Positions 10,529-21,383 of a DNA stretch of 64,000 bases are shown piece after piece. This DNA is from Azolla caroliniana (lineage: Eukaryota > Polypodiophyta). Position 1 is the stretch's first letter. Every line of letters starts with the position of its first letter. The notes under the pieces were generated by a model. That model was not told the origin of the DNA and searched no databases. It saw nothing but the letters and a program-made list of their open reading frames with translations. Location of the stretch: assembly GCA_043228905.1 (NCBI GenBank), contig JBHGNT010000020.1, positions 3,720,001-3,784,000 on the forward strand, in the 5' to 3' direction. A program made the position numbers and the translations under genes.

Positions 10529-11014
10529 TGTCACGGATATCCGTGTGCACGTGTCGTATCGGGCAAGACCACCAGGGCCTTGAACCATGGAGTTCGAGGG
10601 AGACCACACACTTGCAGTGACTATCCGGCTTGGTTGACGGAGAGTTTCCCAGAGTACACGGGCTCAGAGATTCAAGTAGATACGTGACATGGACTGAAAC
10701 GGAAATGAGAATGCTGACCAAACGAGAGAGAGTCGGATATAGCAACATAGTAATAGATTAAATGAAAAAAATTACAACCGGACTTAGTCAGCAATAGAGC
10801 ACACCGAAAATGACAAGACAAAAACCGGAAACTCTGAGCTCAATCCGACAACACTCCCCTTCTAAAATGATCCCCTTCCTCTCTCTCTATCCTCTCCTTT
10901 TATAGCCCAAGGAGAGGCCGTTACATTAGTCATAAAGATAACCGTTTTTCTGTTAGAGAACTGCCCACGATATCTTCCCATCACTCACTTTCATTCCCCT
11001 CTTTTTGTGGGACA
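10529..11014 (-). repeat. Gypsy-B-like 5' LTR
   Basis: Boundaries are inferred from the family pattern TGTC...GACA: the plus strand starts TGTCACGGATATCC and ends TTTTGTGGGACA. The segment next to the primer site (CAAGACCACCAGGGCC) matches the end of the Gypsy-B1 LTR. A TATA-like CTTTTATAGCCC lies near 10896. About 486 bp. The outer flank (TTAAA) has no partner to test as a target duplication. Confidence 0.7.
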
Positions 11015-11078
11015 TTAAAAGTACCTAACTACATTCTACCTTGTACTTATTTACATTGTTTTTATACATAGACCGAAT

Positions 11079-12125
11079 TCATGTGCATTCTTGCACACAT
11101 TCACATGCATCCGGAGAGATTTTCTCCTTGTAACTGGAATTCCCCATGACACCATGGTCTTCAGTTGTGTACAATGAGAAGCACATCCGATCGGGGGTAA
11201 GGTGAAACGACGCTCCAGAGTGGACCACCCACGTAGTTTCGCCACTGACAAAGTTTACCTCGATCTGATCACTGATGAGGAATAGTTCTTCTTCACTTGT
11301 TGCGATCGTTGAGGTGCCTTTACTATCCGGAATCTTCTTTGGCTTTGCACCATCAGCTCCCCATTTCTCTTTCCGGAAATGTCGGCAATTCTTTTGGAAG
11401 TGCCCCAGCTTCCCACAATAGAAGTAGGTGGGCTTCCTCCTCGACTTTGACCTCATCCCCGACTTCTCCAGATTCTAGGGACTTCTATTCCGGCCTCTCC
11501 CCCGGTTCATGTCACCTTTTGTGATTAAGGCCTTCAGTTAAGTAATGGACTATCTGTCCTTCCAGCGAGCTTCCTCATTCAACAAGCTCAACTTCACCAT
11601 CTCCAGGGATAAATGCTTCCCTTTCAGTCCGGCATTGCCGAATGTGACAAAGAGTGTCTCCTAGTTGTCTGGAAGAGATCCCAAGAATAGCAATGCTAAT
11701 ATCTCGTTGGCAAGAGTTACTTCCAGAGAGGTGGTTTGATTTATCAATCCTTGGAAGGCGTTCAGGTGCTTTGCCATGCTGGAGCTTTCCCGATACCGGA
11801 GACTCACAATCTTCCGGAATACTGAGACTTTGTTAACGACATTCTTGTTCTCAAACATAATGTCGATCTTCTTCCAAATGACATCCAACTTTGTCTCTTC
11901 CTTAAAGTTGTTATATAGACTCATGTCTATAAAACATCTTATATATGTCGTCTTCTTCATACGCATCACCTCCCAGATCGATGCATCAATCGTGTCTAGT
12001 TCATCATCTCCGAAATGCACCAGAAGCCAGAGGTCTCTACACACCAACATATCTCGCATCTTCGACTTCCACATTGAGTAGTTGGACCCGGTTAACTTGA
12101 ACATTCCACCAAGATGTTCGTCCAT
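11079..12125 (-). pseudogene. Copia-E gag and protease start
   Basis: Start at MDEHLGGMFKLTGSNYSMW (12123-12125). Gag runs in one frame to a TAG after LLFLGSLPDN at about 11661, then continues with further stops to the knuckle CGKLGHFQKNC (about 11375-11415) and the protease motif WVVHSGASFHLTPDR. In Copia-A this motif is WVVDSGASFHLTPDR, so the catalytic aspartate is His in Copia-E, which alone would abolish protease activity. Confidence 0.87.
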
Positions 12126-12142
12126 CTCGGTCTGATACCACT

Positions 12143-12694
12143 TTCATAGAATAGCTGGCCACAACCGATCAACACACATAAATGAGGAACACAAAGAACA
12201 GAAAATAGCGAGACACAATATTTAACGTGGAAAACCCTAAAAGGGAAAAACCATAGGAGTCCACTAACTCCAAAACAAATCACTATAGTAGGAGGAATAC
12301 AACAAGAGACTTTAATGCAACAACCTTAAGCTCCGAGTCGTCATCTAGGGATGGTAACAGAGTATGACACACTCTCTCTCACTCTCCTACACGCTAGTTA
12401 CAATGACAACAACAACTAATGATTTGTAGATGTATTTATACTAATACATATTATGGGCTATTTACAAATCGGGCCTAAATAGGCGCGATAAAACCTATTT
12501 ACAAATATGGCCATTTCTGGATGCGTCTTTAGAGCTGATCTGGCTCCGGCTTTGGTTTCCCTTCTACTTCAGATCTATTCGATCCGGCCCACGCACCTCC
12601 ATCCAGTGCTGACTCCTCCTTATCCAAGGCTAGCACTCCGGACTCCAATCCGGCTCATGCTTACTTTCCATCCATAGGGACCTATTTCCTAACA
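12143..12694 (-). repeat. Copia-E 5' LTR, with primer site at 12131-12140
   Basis: TGGTATCAGA on the minus strand (12131-12140) is two bases from the LTR end, as in Copia-A. The LTR shows AGCTGGCCACAACCG, a TATTTATACTAATA box (about 12433-12446), GGGCTATTTACAAAT and the far end ATTTCCTAACA (12694). The layout is the same as in Copia-A and the solo LTR at 6476, so the three form a superfamily of related LTRs. Confidence 0.82.
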
Positions 12695-13038
12695 TTGTTT
12701 GCTATACTTTGTGCCTGTGTTTTAAGAGTCTCTATGTTTACTCTGTGTTATAAGGAACCAGTCGGTTGTAGCCGGCTCACCCCATAGACTCTACAGAGAC
12801 ACCAACTCGATCCCAAACTATCGTAAGTGACCTTTTGGGCTCTATAGTAGAAGCTGTAACCTAATGTGTATTCCCAGTCCACGTTTCCTACCTCTTGGCC
12901 ACAAGACCTTCAATTGGATACTGAAGGAGCTAGTATTCGAACCCCCCCTGTTACAAGAAGGCAGTAACACTCCATTACTTTCTAGGGATAGAAGTAATTC
13001 GGACTCCAGTCGGCATCATGATCCCCCAATGACACTAT
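12695..13038. other. Unassigned 344-bp stretch
   Basis: Lies between the Copia-E LTR and the Copia-F 3' LTR. I see no long frame, LTR terminus, tRNA or tandem repeat. It may be a remnant of Copia-E flanking DNA or true host spacer; this is the best candidate in the window for non-transposon DNA. Confidence 0.4.
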
Positions 13039-13041
13039 TGT

Positions 13042-13349
13042 TGTTTGAAAGTTCGCGGAAATTTATGTATGAGAATCTGTCTTTGTGTTCAGCAAACAAC
13101 ACAGAAGGAAGGCAAGAGAATACAACAGAAGATAGACACGGTTTAAGCTTTAATGGAAGCTTTGTTATTACGCTCTCTCTCTCTCTCTCTCTCTGTCTCT
13201 CTTAGAGATCGCTATACAAGATGATCAAGAAGTTCTATATCTCTCTTCCTTTTACACCGTTAGGTTATTGCTTATGTGCTAAGCCCTAACTCTTTGGACG
13301 AGTTCACACTAGGATACAAATAGGAAGGAGTCGGCCTTTTATGCCAACA
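13042..13349 (-). repeat. Copia-F 3' LTR
   Basis: The element-side end is CCAACA (13349), followed by AACTCCCATGTAAAAGG, which on the minus strand is the polypurine tract. A CT microsatellite lies at about 13173-13202. The outer end is TGTTTGAAAG (13042) or TGTTGTTTG (13039); without the partner LTR the choice is uncertain. About 308 bp, shorter than the other copia LTRs here. Confidence 0.75.
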
Positions 13350-13513
13350 AACTCCCATGTAAAAGGACTGCTCTTTCGTGCATGTACAGGTGTTTCGGGT
13401 TATATCCCCCGTAAATCTAGATTACAAAATTATTCTAAATTTATATTTACAAGTCAGCCGGCATGTGGCTGAGTTAGTAGAGACGTGTTCAATATCTTGC
13501 CTGGTTCGGCTAG

Positions 13514-15356
13514 TCAATCAGATTGACTTGTCTGAGTTGATCTGTTTGACTTACCTTCTGCTCCTTGTTCGGCCTTCTTCTGCTCGGTCTCTTGTCGCAA
13601 TCCCATCTTTGTCCTTAGTGCTCCGAAGCATTGATCTGGGAGTGGTTTCGTCAAGCAATCAACGATGTTCAGCTCGGTGTCGATCTTCCGGGCTTCGAGT
13701 TCCTTTTTAGTTATGAGCTCCTGGATGTGATGATACCGCACCTCAATATTCTTTGTCTTTGTGTGATATACAAGATTTTTGATGAGGTGAATTGTGCTCT
13801 ATGAGTCACAATAGATGGTCGGTTGATTTGGCTTGTAGTTGAGAAGTCAGCAGATAGTTGGTGCATCTAGATCGCTTACTTCGTTGCCTTCGATGCTGCT
13901 ATATGCTTGGCCTCTGTGGTCGATAGAGTTGTGCACTCTTGAAGTTTCGACCTCCATGATATCGCACTGCCACTATAGGTGAATATGTAGCCTGATGTCG
14001 ACTTCCGATTGTCCGTATTTCCAACATAGTCGGAGTCAGTGTAACCTTCGACTTTGGTTGAGATTGTCGAACCAAAAGTCAGCTTTGTATCCATGGTTCC
14101 ATTTAGATACCTAAGAATGTGCTTGACGGCGTACCAATGCTTTCGTCCTTGGTTTGACATGTACCAGCTAACTACCCCTACGACATAGGCTAGGTCGTGT
14201 CGGGTCGCCACCATTGCGTACATGATACTTCCTATGGCCGATGCGTAGGCCATCTTCCCATTAAGCTCTCTCTCCTTGTCCGTTGAAGGAGAGTCTCTGT
14301 CCGATAGTCAGATCAACGTCGGAAGCAGTGTTGGTGTTGACTTCACATTCTCCATGTTGAAGAGTTTCAGCACCTTCCAGATGTAGTCGGACTGGGAGAG
14401 TCGTAGAAACTTTGTTGTCCGACTTTGCTCGATCCTCATGCCCAGTATGTGACAGGCTTGTCTAAGTTCCTTTCATCGTGAACTTATCATGAAGGTTCCA
14501 CTTTAGCTTCCTTAATTCTGTTTGATTGCTACTTGCAATCAACATGTCGTCGATATATAGGATTAGATAAATCCTAGACTCATCAACCAGTTGCTGAATG
14601 TACATACATGGGTCAGAGTTTGATCGGCGGTATCCAAATTGCTTGATGAAGGAGTCAAACTTCTGGTACCACATCCTTGGTGCCTGTTTCAAGCCATAGA
14701 GATTTTTCTTCAATTGACAAACGAGGTGACTTTCCTCCCCTGTCGCCGTGAAACCTGCCGGTTGAGATGTATGTAGATGTGTTCTTCTAGATCTTCATGT
14801 AAGAATGTCGTCTTTACGTCCATCTGTTCAAGCTCTAGATCTTTTGTCGCCACAACTCCTAGTAAGAGTCGGAGGGTGGTCATCTTGACTACTGGTGAGA
14901 ATATCTCATCGTAGTCGACCAAATGTTCTTGTTTGAACCCTTTCACGACAAGCTGAGCTTTGTACTTGGCTTTCTCTGAGTCGGATACATATTTGTATCG
15001 GAAAACCCATTTGCAAGGTAGAGGTTTTCTTCCAGTTGGTAGTTCAACCAGCTCCCATGTGTTGTTCTCTCTAATCGAGTTCATTTCGGATTTCATGGCT
15101 TGCAGCCATGTGTCGGCATCCGATGCGGCCATAGCTTCGTTGTATGTGCTTGGTTCGCCTGCATCGGTGTAGTTTACGTAGTCGAGGCCTGGTTGATAAA
15201 ACTTTGTTGGCCTTCGAGCTCGTCCAAATCTCCTAGGTGCCGAAACGAGTGGTTTGGATCCTTCGATCGTCTCTGTTGATCGATCGACATTTGTTGAGCC
15301 ACTTGTGTTTGGAGTCTTGTTGGTTGACCCACCCCCATGTTGGGAGTTCAGCAGTG
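13514..15356 (-). pseudogene. Copia-F RT and RNase H
   Basis: From the 5' side: a linker with STNVDRSTE, then WLQAMKSEMNSI, CKWVFRYKYVSD, DYDEIFSPVVKM, LEQMDVKTTFLHEDLEE, LYGLKQAPRMWY and the catalytic LILYIDDMLIAS, then SAIGSIMYAMVATRHDLAYV, VEGYTDSDYVG, LSTTEAKHIAA and a C-terminus with LNIVDCLTKPLPDQ. The frame changes near 14710 and stops occur around 14260-14460. This Tnt1/RE1-type copia polymerase belongs to a family different from Copia-B. Confidence 0.88.
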
Positions 15357-15814
15357 TGTTAATCCTAGGGCCAGACAACAGCCTAACACAGGGTGTCCAC
15401 TTAAGACACTTCACCAAAGGGTGTTACGGTAGAATGACTTACGACACAACGTTTAATTAGACCTTAATCGATTACTTAGCAATACATCATTAACACGTGT
15501 AAGATATACAATAAGCACAGAACGATAATCAATACTGAAAGATTAAGGCAATACGTTCTATTAATTATCCGCTGTCAATTACATTGTAACCGGGCCTTTA
15601 TTTAGGTCTCTGGTGCGAAGTACAAACGGTGCCAACCGGCACCTTTTTGGGATCGGTCCGGATCCGGATCGGCATACCGATTCCGGTCCGTCCGTCCACA
15701 TCTTCTCATATATTAATATATATTAAGATTACTAATTACAACAGTTCCTGAATAAACTATTCCTTTCACACTCTGGTTTGGACCTCCTTAAGCCTTCTTG
15801 CTAGTCGGGTAACA
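15357..15814 (-). repeat. Gypsy-D 3' LTR
   Basis: 458 bp. On the minus strand it starts TGTTACCCGACTAGC and ends CCTAGGATTAACA, the same termini as Gypsy-C (TGTTACCC...GATTAACA), with the same length but little internal similarity. U3 contains overlapping TCCGGATCCGGATCGG words. The adjacent Copia-F pentamer CAGTG (15352-15356) is one half of the target duplication; the other half is off the window. Confidence 0.88.
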
Positions 15815-15868
15815 CATGGCACGCCCGTGGGACAGTACCTTGTACGTCGAACCCATTATCCGGCCCTG

Positions 15869-16872
15869 TTACGCTTCGTCCAGAATGTCCAGAATGCTTT
15901 GCTCCAGAATTTCTAATGGCTCGTCGGGAACTTGTTGTTGTTGTTGTGGCTATTGCGGTGGCTGCTCTGTTTGTGCCTTCTCCGTTTGGGGCTGCTGCTC
16001 CGTTTGTTGCTCTGGCACCGACGTTTCCTTCGCTGTCTCCTTCGTCGGAGTTGTCGCTGGTTGACTGATCCCGGCCTGGTCCCCGTCTAGTCCTTGTACC
16101 GGAGACGATTCCTCATCACTAAGGTTGACCGTTGCCGCCTTCCTTGCTTTTTCTTCCCGGATCCGGGACTGCTCATAGCTCTCAAACTGAATTTGGGCCT
16201 CCAGCCGATCTTCGTCCAGTGGAGCTACGAGCTGTCGGACCTGCACCAATTGTTCATCCGCCAGGGTTGTGAAATCTTCGGCTAGCTTATCCCTTATGGC
16301 TGTGAAGTCCTCCGACGTCAGCTTATAACAGTCGTCACCCTCCTTCCGCCGGTTTTCCACGTTCCCCCTAAGCAATTGGAGTTCCGCCGTATTCTGCGCC
16401 CATTTCGTCCACCATCGCACAGAGCTTTCGTCAATCACGCTTTTGGTCTTGGTGAGCCATGACCGGAGGATGCACTGGATCCGTTCGGTTCCCATCCATG
16501 ATTTGTTCTCCGCGGCTTGTCGCTCCTCTTTCAATTGCTTGATGATTCTGACCGTGTCTGCCTCCTGCTCCCTATAATGCGACAATTGACTTTGATAGGT
16601 TGTTTGCAACCTCTATAATACGATTGTCGCTCTTTCCTTTTCTTCATGGTTCTGTTTGTGGAGCTCCATCCGGTCCATCGCCGCTTCCTCCAATAGCTTG
16701 GAACTCTCAGCTCGTTCGTCGACAAGTGCCGTTGTGGCCCTATCAACTTCTTGCCGGAGCTCGGCCATCCATTCCTGCTGTTTCTTATACTCCGCCTCCA
16801 ACTGCTTGTAGTCCTGGTGCAGATGATCAAAATCATCGGTCTTCTGCTTCAGCCTTTGGTTGATCTGCCAGC
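15869..16872 (-). pseudogene. Gypsy-D ORF3, C-terminal coiled-coil part
   Basis: From the B1 insertion point the frame reads WQINQRLKQKTDDF and then a long heptad-like, Glu/Lys/Gln-rich stretch. Within it WWTKWAQNTAELQLLR followed by NRRKEGDD aligns with WKLWTAQAAELQLLR and NNRHVQGA of Gypsy-C ORF3. The tail is Gln/Thr/Glu-rich and ends at TAA (15869-15871) after SILDILDEA, comparable to FDILNDSDEE in Gypsy-C. A TAG at about 15948 falls in a Gln run (CAG to TAG), and a break lies near 16610. No transmembrane segment is visible. Function unknown. Confidence 0.82.
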
Positions 16873-16876
16873 GCGC

Positions 16877-17563
16877 TGTCGTGAAGAAAACCGTCCCCAG
16901 GCACAAACCGTGTATAGTGTGTGTGAACCGGCCCTTACACGTGGGCACGTCCCTTGTTGTATAGTAGATGGGTAGGCACAAAGGTTAAATCGTAGGTAGC
17001 AATATTCTGTAAGGGAAATCAAGGAGTATCTCTGTCCGAAAGGACAGAGAATTAATGTGATGTAAACGGGTAAGACGGCCTCCCTCCTTGACCTATAAAA
17101 GAGAGGGAGACGGGGAGAGAAGGGTATCGCGCGCTAGAGGGAACGAAGTGCTGTCGGACTGGGACCGAGCTCTTCTTCTCTGTCGTTCTCCATAGACTTC
17201 TTTTGCGCAGGCTCTTAGGAGGCTGATTCTGCTCCGTGGAACGCCCGTGTGCTTCCGGCAAAATCTCCATCTCGCTCTTCTGTTTGTGTGAGTGAACAGG
17301 CTTCAGTGTTCGCCTTGCCGTCCTGTTAGTTGTAACCGTCTCGATATATATACTTATATTAATATACATACGTGTTCATATACTCAGACTTCTAGTCGTC
17401 TCGTTTTGCTGTGTTGTTGGACTGTGATTCCTATGTGCTCCCGTGTCTGTGCGTGTGTAAGAGCGTCCGTTGCCTTTCCGCTCTCCTCCTTCTTAGCTAT
17501 TTCTTGGTCCAAGACCCCGGTGGTCCCGCCTTGTTCCCCACGCACGCGCGTAACAACGCGACA
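16877..17563 (+). repeat. Gypsy-B1 5' LTR
   Basis: 687 bp, TGTCGTGAAGAAAACCGTCC to TAACAACGCGACA. TATA box TATAAAA at 17094-17100, with the expected start region in the following AGAGAGGGAGACGGGG. A 9-bp hairpin with a GAAA loop lies 44 bases upstream of the TATA box (17029-17050). Followed at 17568 by the primer site. Confidence 0.95.
17029..17050 (+). promoter_or_regulatory. U3 hairpin of Gypsy-B LTR, GAAA tetraloop
   Basis: TCTCTGTCC-GAAA-GGACAGAGA forms a perfect 9-bp stem closed by a GNRA-type loop. The partner LTR has the same hairpin at about 57243-57264. In Gypsy-B2 the third base pair is C-G instead of T-A (42539-42561), a compensatory change. Because U3 is transcribed only at the 3' end of the genomic RNA, a role in RNA 3' processing or packaging is possible; this is inference. 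Confidence 0.75.
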
Positions 17564-17567
17564 TATT

Positions 17568-17585
17568 TGGTGAACCCGACGTGAA
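17568..17585 (+). promoter_or_regulatory. Gypsy-B1 primer-binding site
   Basis: TGGTGAACCCGACGTGAA starts four bases after the LTR. The leading TGG pairs with a tRNA CCA end, and the same block follows the Gypsy-B2 LTR. I cannot name the tRNA with certainty. Confidence 0.8.
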
Positions 17586-17606
17586 CAGGCGGCAGAGGAA
17601 TAGAAG

Positions 17607-19127
17607 ATGAGGGGGTCGGACCTTGCAGAAGCCATGGCTTCGGCTGTAGACCGTATAGTGAGTGTGCGCGACGGCACTGGCGCCCTTGATAGGGCTATCG
17701 AGGCGGTTGTCGGTACGATCGACCGGTTTAGTGGAAAGGATGCCACTAGCTACTTGGCGTCCTACCGGGCTGAGATGTTAATGAGGGACATTCCGGAAGA
17801 GAGCCGTCTAGCCGGATTCCCTCGAGTGGCGATGCCGGGTATCCATACGGAGGTGCTCGAGGTACGGGCCGAGAGCCGGACTTGGGAGGAGTTCGAAGGT
17901 CGGCTCCTCGAAAGATACGGGCTTGAAGATGCGCTTCGACTTTCGAAGCGGGACTTCATGGAGTGGGTGGAGACCCCCGACAAAGGAAGGAACGCGTCAG
18001 TGCTCCTTCGGGAGTTTGAGGAACGCTTCCGCGCCTCTCGGTACTTGACTGGACCGTTCTGGACACAAGGCGTGTCCTATTGTTTGTTAAGTCGGTTGAT
18101 GAGCGGGATCGGGAGCAGGTAGGCCTCCTGTTGGAGACTGATGACGAGCTGACGGCCGACTGGGCCGTGGTGAAAAGGGTCTGTGGCCGTTTCGACAAAC
18201 GGCGGGAATGGGTTGACAAAGGATCGACAGGGGCGGGCTCTGTCGCAGCAAGGAAGCTCGAGCCAACACCACCAACGCGAAGGGAAGAGACCCGAGATTG
18301 GCTCGAGACCGGGTCGGCTTCAACCGGCATGGTCAAGGGCTCGTCCGGGGGAGCAACTCTGGAGGAGCTGACGCGGATGGTAAAGGATCTCCAGATCGCC
18401 CAAGCACGGAGGGATGGTGGCGAACAGGCCCGTGACCGATGACCTCTGGCTGAAAACAGGTGCATGTGGTGTGACGCGGTTGGGCACATCCGGAAGGACT
18501 GCGGGGACTTTGCCGAGGCGATGAGAAGCAACGTGGTATACTTGTGGAATGGTCGGGTGCACGCCAGCGAGACCCGAAGGGCCTTGAACCTGAACGTCGG
18601 GCGAGGGGGTATGAAAAGGCTAATGGAGGAGGCGGCAACTCGTCACGCGGAGATTGTCCATTACTCGGCGTCAGCTGGTATTCGGGTCGGAGGTGGCGAG
18701 GCCCCGAAGACGAACAAAGCCGGGTTCTGGCCGACGATGCTGGAAGGCCTCGCCGGCGCACGGCTAAGGAAAGAAGAAGTGGACCGTGCGGAAAAACGGG
18801 TCCGGGAGGTAACCGGGTGGAGTGACCCGGTGGAAGAAAAGACAAGCTTCGAAGCCGCTTGTCAAAACTACGAGGCTCTGGTGGAGGACAAGCGGGTGAG
18901 GGGCCGGGCCCTTGCAGCGATATGAAACTCGATTCGGGCAAAGACGGAATGAGGCCGGTGTAACTGTCGCCCAGGATAATCCCAAGAAGGGTGGGTACCA
19001 GCTGGGCACAGAAATCGAAAGATCCACGGACCTACGAAAGGTCCTGGAAGAACGAATCCTCGACAGCAAGGTGGAACTGTCGCTGAGGGAAGTGCTCGGG
19101 ATCGCCAAGAAGGAGTTCCATGACTCC
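17607..19127 (+). pseudogene. Gypsy-B1 gag
   Basis: Start at ATG 17607 (MRGSDLAEAMASAVDRIV), matching the Gypsy-B2 start. The capsid-like part includes FSGKDATSYLASYRAEMLMRD and RTWEEFEGRLLERYGLEDAL. A frame change near 18030 separates it from LLETDDELTADW; a TGA at about 18440 precedes the knuckle CMWCDAVGHIRKDC (18461-18502). The frame ends at about 18925. The stretch to 19127 (KVELSLREVLGIAKKEFHDS) is the start of the gag-protease linker and is cut by Copia-A. Confidence 0.87.
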
Positions 19128-19951
19128 TGACGGGAACCCAACGATCCTTATGCGCGACGCTCGGCCACAACCGAGCGTAGAATGATACACAGAAAACAAG
19201 AAATAAAACACGACACAAAGGAGAGGAAGATACACACACACTACACAGGAGGTTTACGTGGAAAACCCCAAACTAGGGGAAAAAACCACGGCAGTCCACA
19301 GGCTGCAAACTGTCACTATGTAAGAATGTACAAAACAGTGAGTCCACGGAGGCAACGACCTCGTGCTCACGATCTTCGCCACAGGCGGCGGTTACAACAG
19401 AGGCAACGACCTCGATCTCTCTCTCTCTCTGTGCACAGTTACGCACTCTGATTTCGTGCAAAACAGAAAATGACAGCACATCCTAAAAGTTTGCCCTAAG
19501 TAATATTTATACTAATATGACCTTTTGGCTATTTACAAATATAGCCTCGATGGGCTCTCAGAAACATATTTACTAATATGTCTCTTCCTCCGGTTCTCAC
19601 CGGTTCTGCACCATCCGGCTCTCCGTAGCCGGGTACTCCTCATCCGGTTCACACCGGGCCTGCACCATCCGGCTCTCCGTAGTCGGGTACTACTCATCCG
19701 GTTCACACCGGGCCTGTATCATCCGGCTCTCCGTAGCCGGGTACTCCTCATCCGGTTCACACCGGGCCTGTATCATCCGGCTCTCCGTAGCCGGGTACTC
19801 CTCATCCGGTTCACACCGGGCCTGTATCATCCGGCTCTCCGTAGCCGGGTACTCCTCATCCGGTTTCGGCCTCGGCCTATCGGCCTCGGTTGAGTTTGTT
19901 CGTCGGCACTGTTCTTCTCCCTTCCCATCCGGAGGGACCTGTCTCCCAACA
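19128..19951 (-). repeat. Copia-A 3' LTR with adjacent polypurine tract
   Basis: 824 bp, plus-strand TGACGGGAACCC to CTCCCAACA. The next bases, AACTCCCCCTTCACT (19952-19966), are on the minus strand the polypurine tract AGTGAAGGGGGAGTT that primes plus-strand DNA. It contains a CT microsatellite (about 19412-19429), the TATTTATACTAATATG box and five 54-bp U3 repeats. Confidence 0.95.
19613..19865 (-). repeat. U3 tandem repeat, five 54-bp units (3' LTR)
   Basis: Units begin ATCCGGCTCTCCGTAG at 19613, 19667, 19721, 19775 and 19829; the last is incomplete. Each holds the palindromic pair CCGGCT/AGCCGG and two further CCGGT sites. The first two units differ slightly from the last three, showing local homogenisation. 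Confidence 0.95.
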
Positions 19952-19961
19952 AACTCCCCCT

Positions 19962-21383
19962 TCACTCCGGCATGGGGTGTCTTACCAATCCGATTCTCTT
20001 CCGGCATACATCCAGCTTGTCAGGTGTTAGCACTTTGGTCAGCATATCTGACCCGTTCTCGGCCGTGTGGATCTTCGTCAGTGCGAACTCCTCGTCATCT
20101 ACTCTTTCCCGGATCCAGTGATACCTCTGTTGGATATGCTTTGTCCGGGAATGGGAGGCCGCATTTTTAGCAAGGTGGATGGCACTTTGACTGTCGCAAT
20201 AGAGTCGGTATTCCTCTTGCCGTATACCGAGCTCTCCGATGAAGTCCTTCATCCATAAAATTTCCTTGCCGGCTTCCACAGCCGTCATGTACTCCGCCTC
20301 CGTGGTTGACAATGCAACCGTCTTCTGCAGCCACGACTGCCACGAAACAGCTCCCCCTGCATATGTCATTACATACCCGGATGTAGACCGGCTGGTATCC
20401 ACATCAGCCGACATGTCCGAATCGGTGAAACCGTCCAGTTGAGGTTTTCCGGAGCCGAATCGGAGACACATATTTGAAGTGCCCTTCAAATACCGGAGTA
20501 TCCATTTGACTGCGTTCCAGTGCTCCTTGCCGGGATTACTCATGAACCAGCTCACCACTCCGACTGCGTGTCCAATATCCCGTCGGGTACAAACCATTGC
20601 GTACATCAAGCTCCCGACGGCAGACGCATATGGAATCTTCATCATATCTGCCTTCTCTCCTTTCGTCTTCAGGCTTTGCTTGCCGGATAGCTTGCAGTTT
20701 CCCGGAAGTGCCGATCCGACTGGTTTCGCATCTGACATGTTGAACCGGTGAAGCACCTTTGTCACGTACTTCTCCTGTGAGAGCCATAATTGCTTCACTG
20801 ACCGGTCCCGAATGATGTGCATCCCCAGCATCTGTCTTGTTGGACCCAAGTCTTTCATTGAGAAGGTCCGGTTGAGAGCCTTCTTTAGCATCCATATTTT
20901 AACTTGGTCCCGTCCGACGATCAACATGTCATCCACGTACAGGAGGAGTATCAGGAAGTCCCCTCCTTCGAACTTCTTCACAAACACGCAGTGATCGGCC
21001 TGCGTCTTTTGGTACCCTTGATCTGTCATGAAGGAGTCGAACTTCCGATACCATTGCCGGGGAGCCTGCTTCAGTCCGTATAGGCTCTTCTTCAACCGGC
21101 ATACCAGGTGCTCCTTCCCTTTCTCCACAAATTCTTCCGGTTGCTGCATGTAGATCTCCTCTTCGAGGTCGCCGTGAAGGAATGTCGTCTTCACGTCTAG
21201 CTGCTCTACCTCGAGGTCCATGCTTGCTGCTATACTCAGCACCGTCCGGATGGAGATCATCTTTACTACCAGGGCAATTATCTCGTCGGAGTCCACGCCC
21301 TTCTTCTGCTGGAACCCCTTCACCACGATCCTGGCTTTGTATCTCAGGGGGTTGCCGGCATCTCCCGGTTTCAACTTGTACAC
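19962..21383 (-). pseudogene. Copia-A RT and RNase H
   Basis: A clean 473-residue frame ending MPE-TGA. RT words: YKARIVVKGFQQKKGVD, LEVEQLDVKTTFLHGDLEE, SLYGLKQAPRQWYRKF and the catalytic LLLYVDDMLIVG. RNase H words: PYASAVGSLMYAMVCTRRD, LDGFTDSDMS, VALSTTEAEYM and SQSAIHLAKN, then HTAENGSDMLTK. DEIIALVVKM stands where DEIFSPVVKM is usual. It joins the upstream integrase tail by a frameshift at about 21371-21383. Its own reading is intact, so damage to this copy lies elsewhere. Confidence 0.92.

Larger units (their letters stand above)
9588..11014 (-). mobile_element. Gypsy-B-like relic: 5' LTR and gag
   Basis: A minus-strand fragment of a diverged Gypsy-B relative with one LTR (10529-11014), a primer-site region similar to that of Gypsy-B (GAATCCGACGTGAAC) and a broken gag. 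Protease and pol are absent; the element stops just after the zinc knuckle at about 9588. It is much more diverged than B1 or B2 and is an old insertion or a distinct subfamily. Confidence 0.82.
11079..12694 (-). mobile_element. Copia-E: 5' fragment of a copia element
   Basis: A minus-strand fragment containing the 5' LTR (12143-12694), primer site (12131-12140), gag and the start of protease. Coding similarity ends at about 11079, and the 64 bases to the gypsy relic LTR are unassigned. Its gag is closest to that of Copia-A. Integrase, RT, RNase H and the 3' LTR are missing, probably by deletion. Confidence 0.87.
13039..15356 (-). mobile_element. Copia-F: 3' half of a copia element
   Basis: Minus-strand copia with a 3' LTR (about 13042-13349), RNase H and RT (about 13514-15356). 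Its upstream half is separated by the insertion of Gypsy-D at 15357 and must lie beyond the right window edge, because Gypsy-D itself is not closed within the window. This is the outermost recognisable layer of the nested stack. Confidence 0.85.

Noticed and set aside
12864-13205. Small plus-strand frame as a host gene
   Set aside because: It runs into the Copia-F LTR microsatellite (LSLSLSLC) and shows no domain.
18333-18941. 202-codon minus-strand frame opposite Gypsy-B1 gag
   Set aside because: Antisense to gag, Pro/Arg/Ser-rich from GC content; a similar shadow occurs at 43861-44592 in B2.
19613-19865. CRISPR-like array
   Set aside because: Units are directly abutting 54-bp tandem repeats without unique spacers, inside a eukaryotic LTR.
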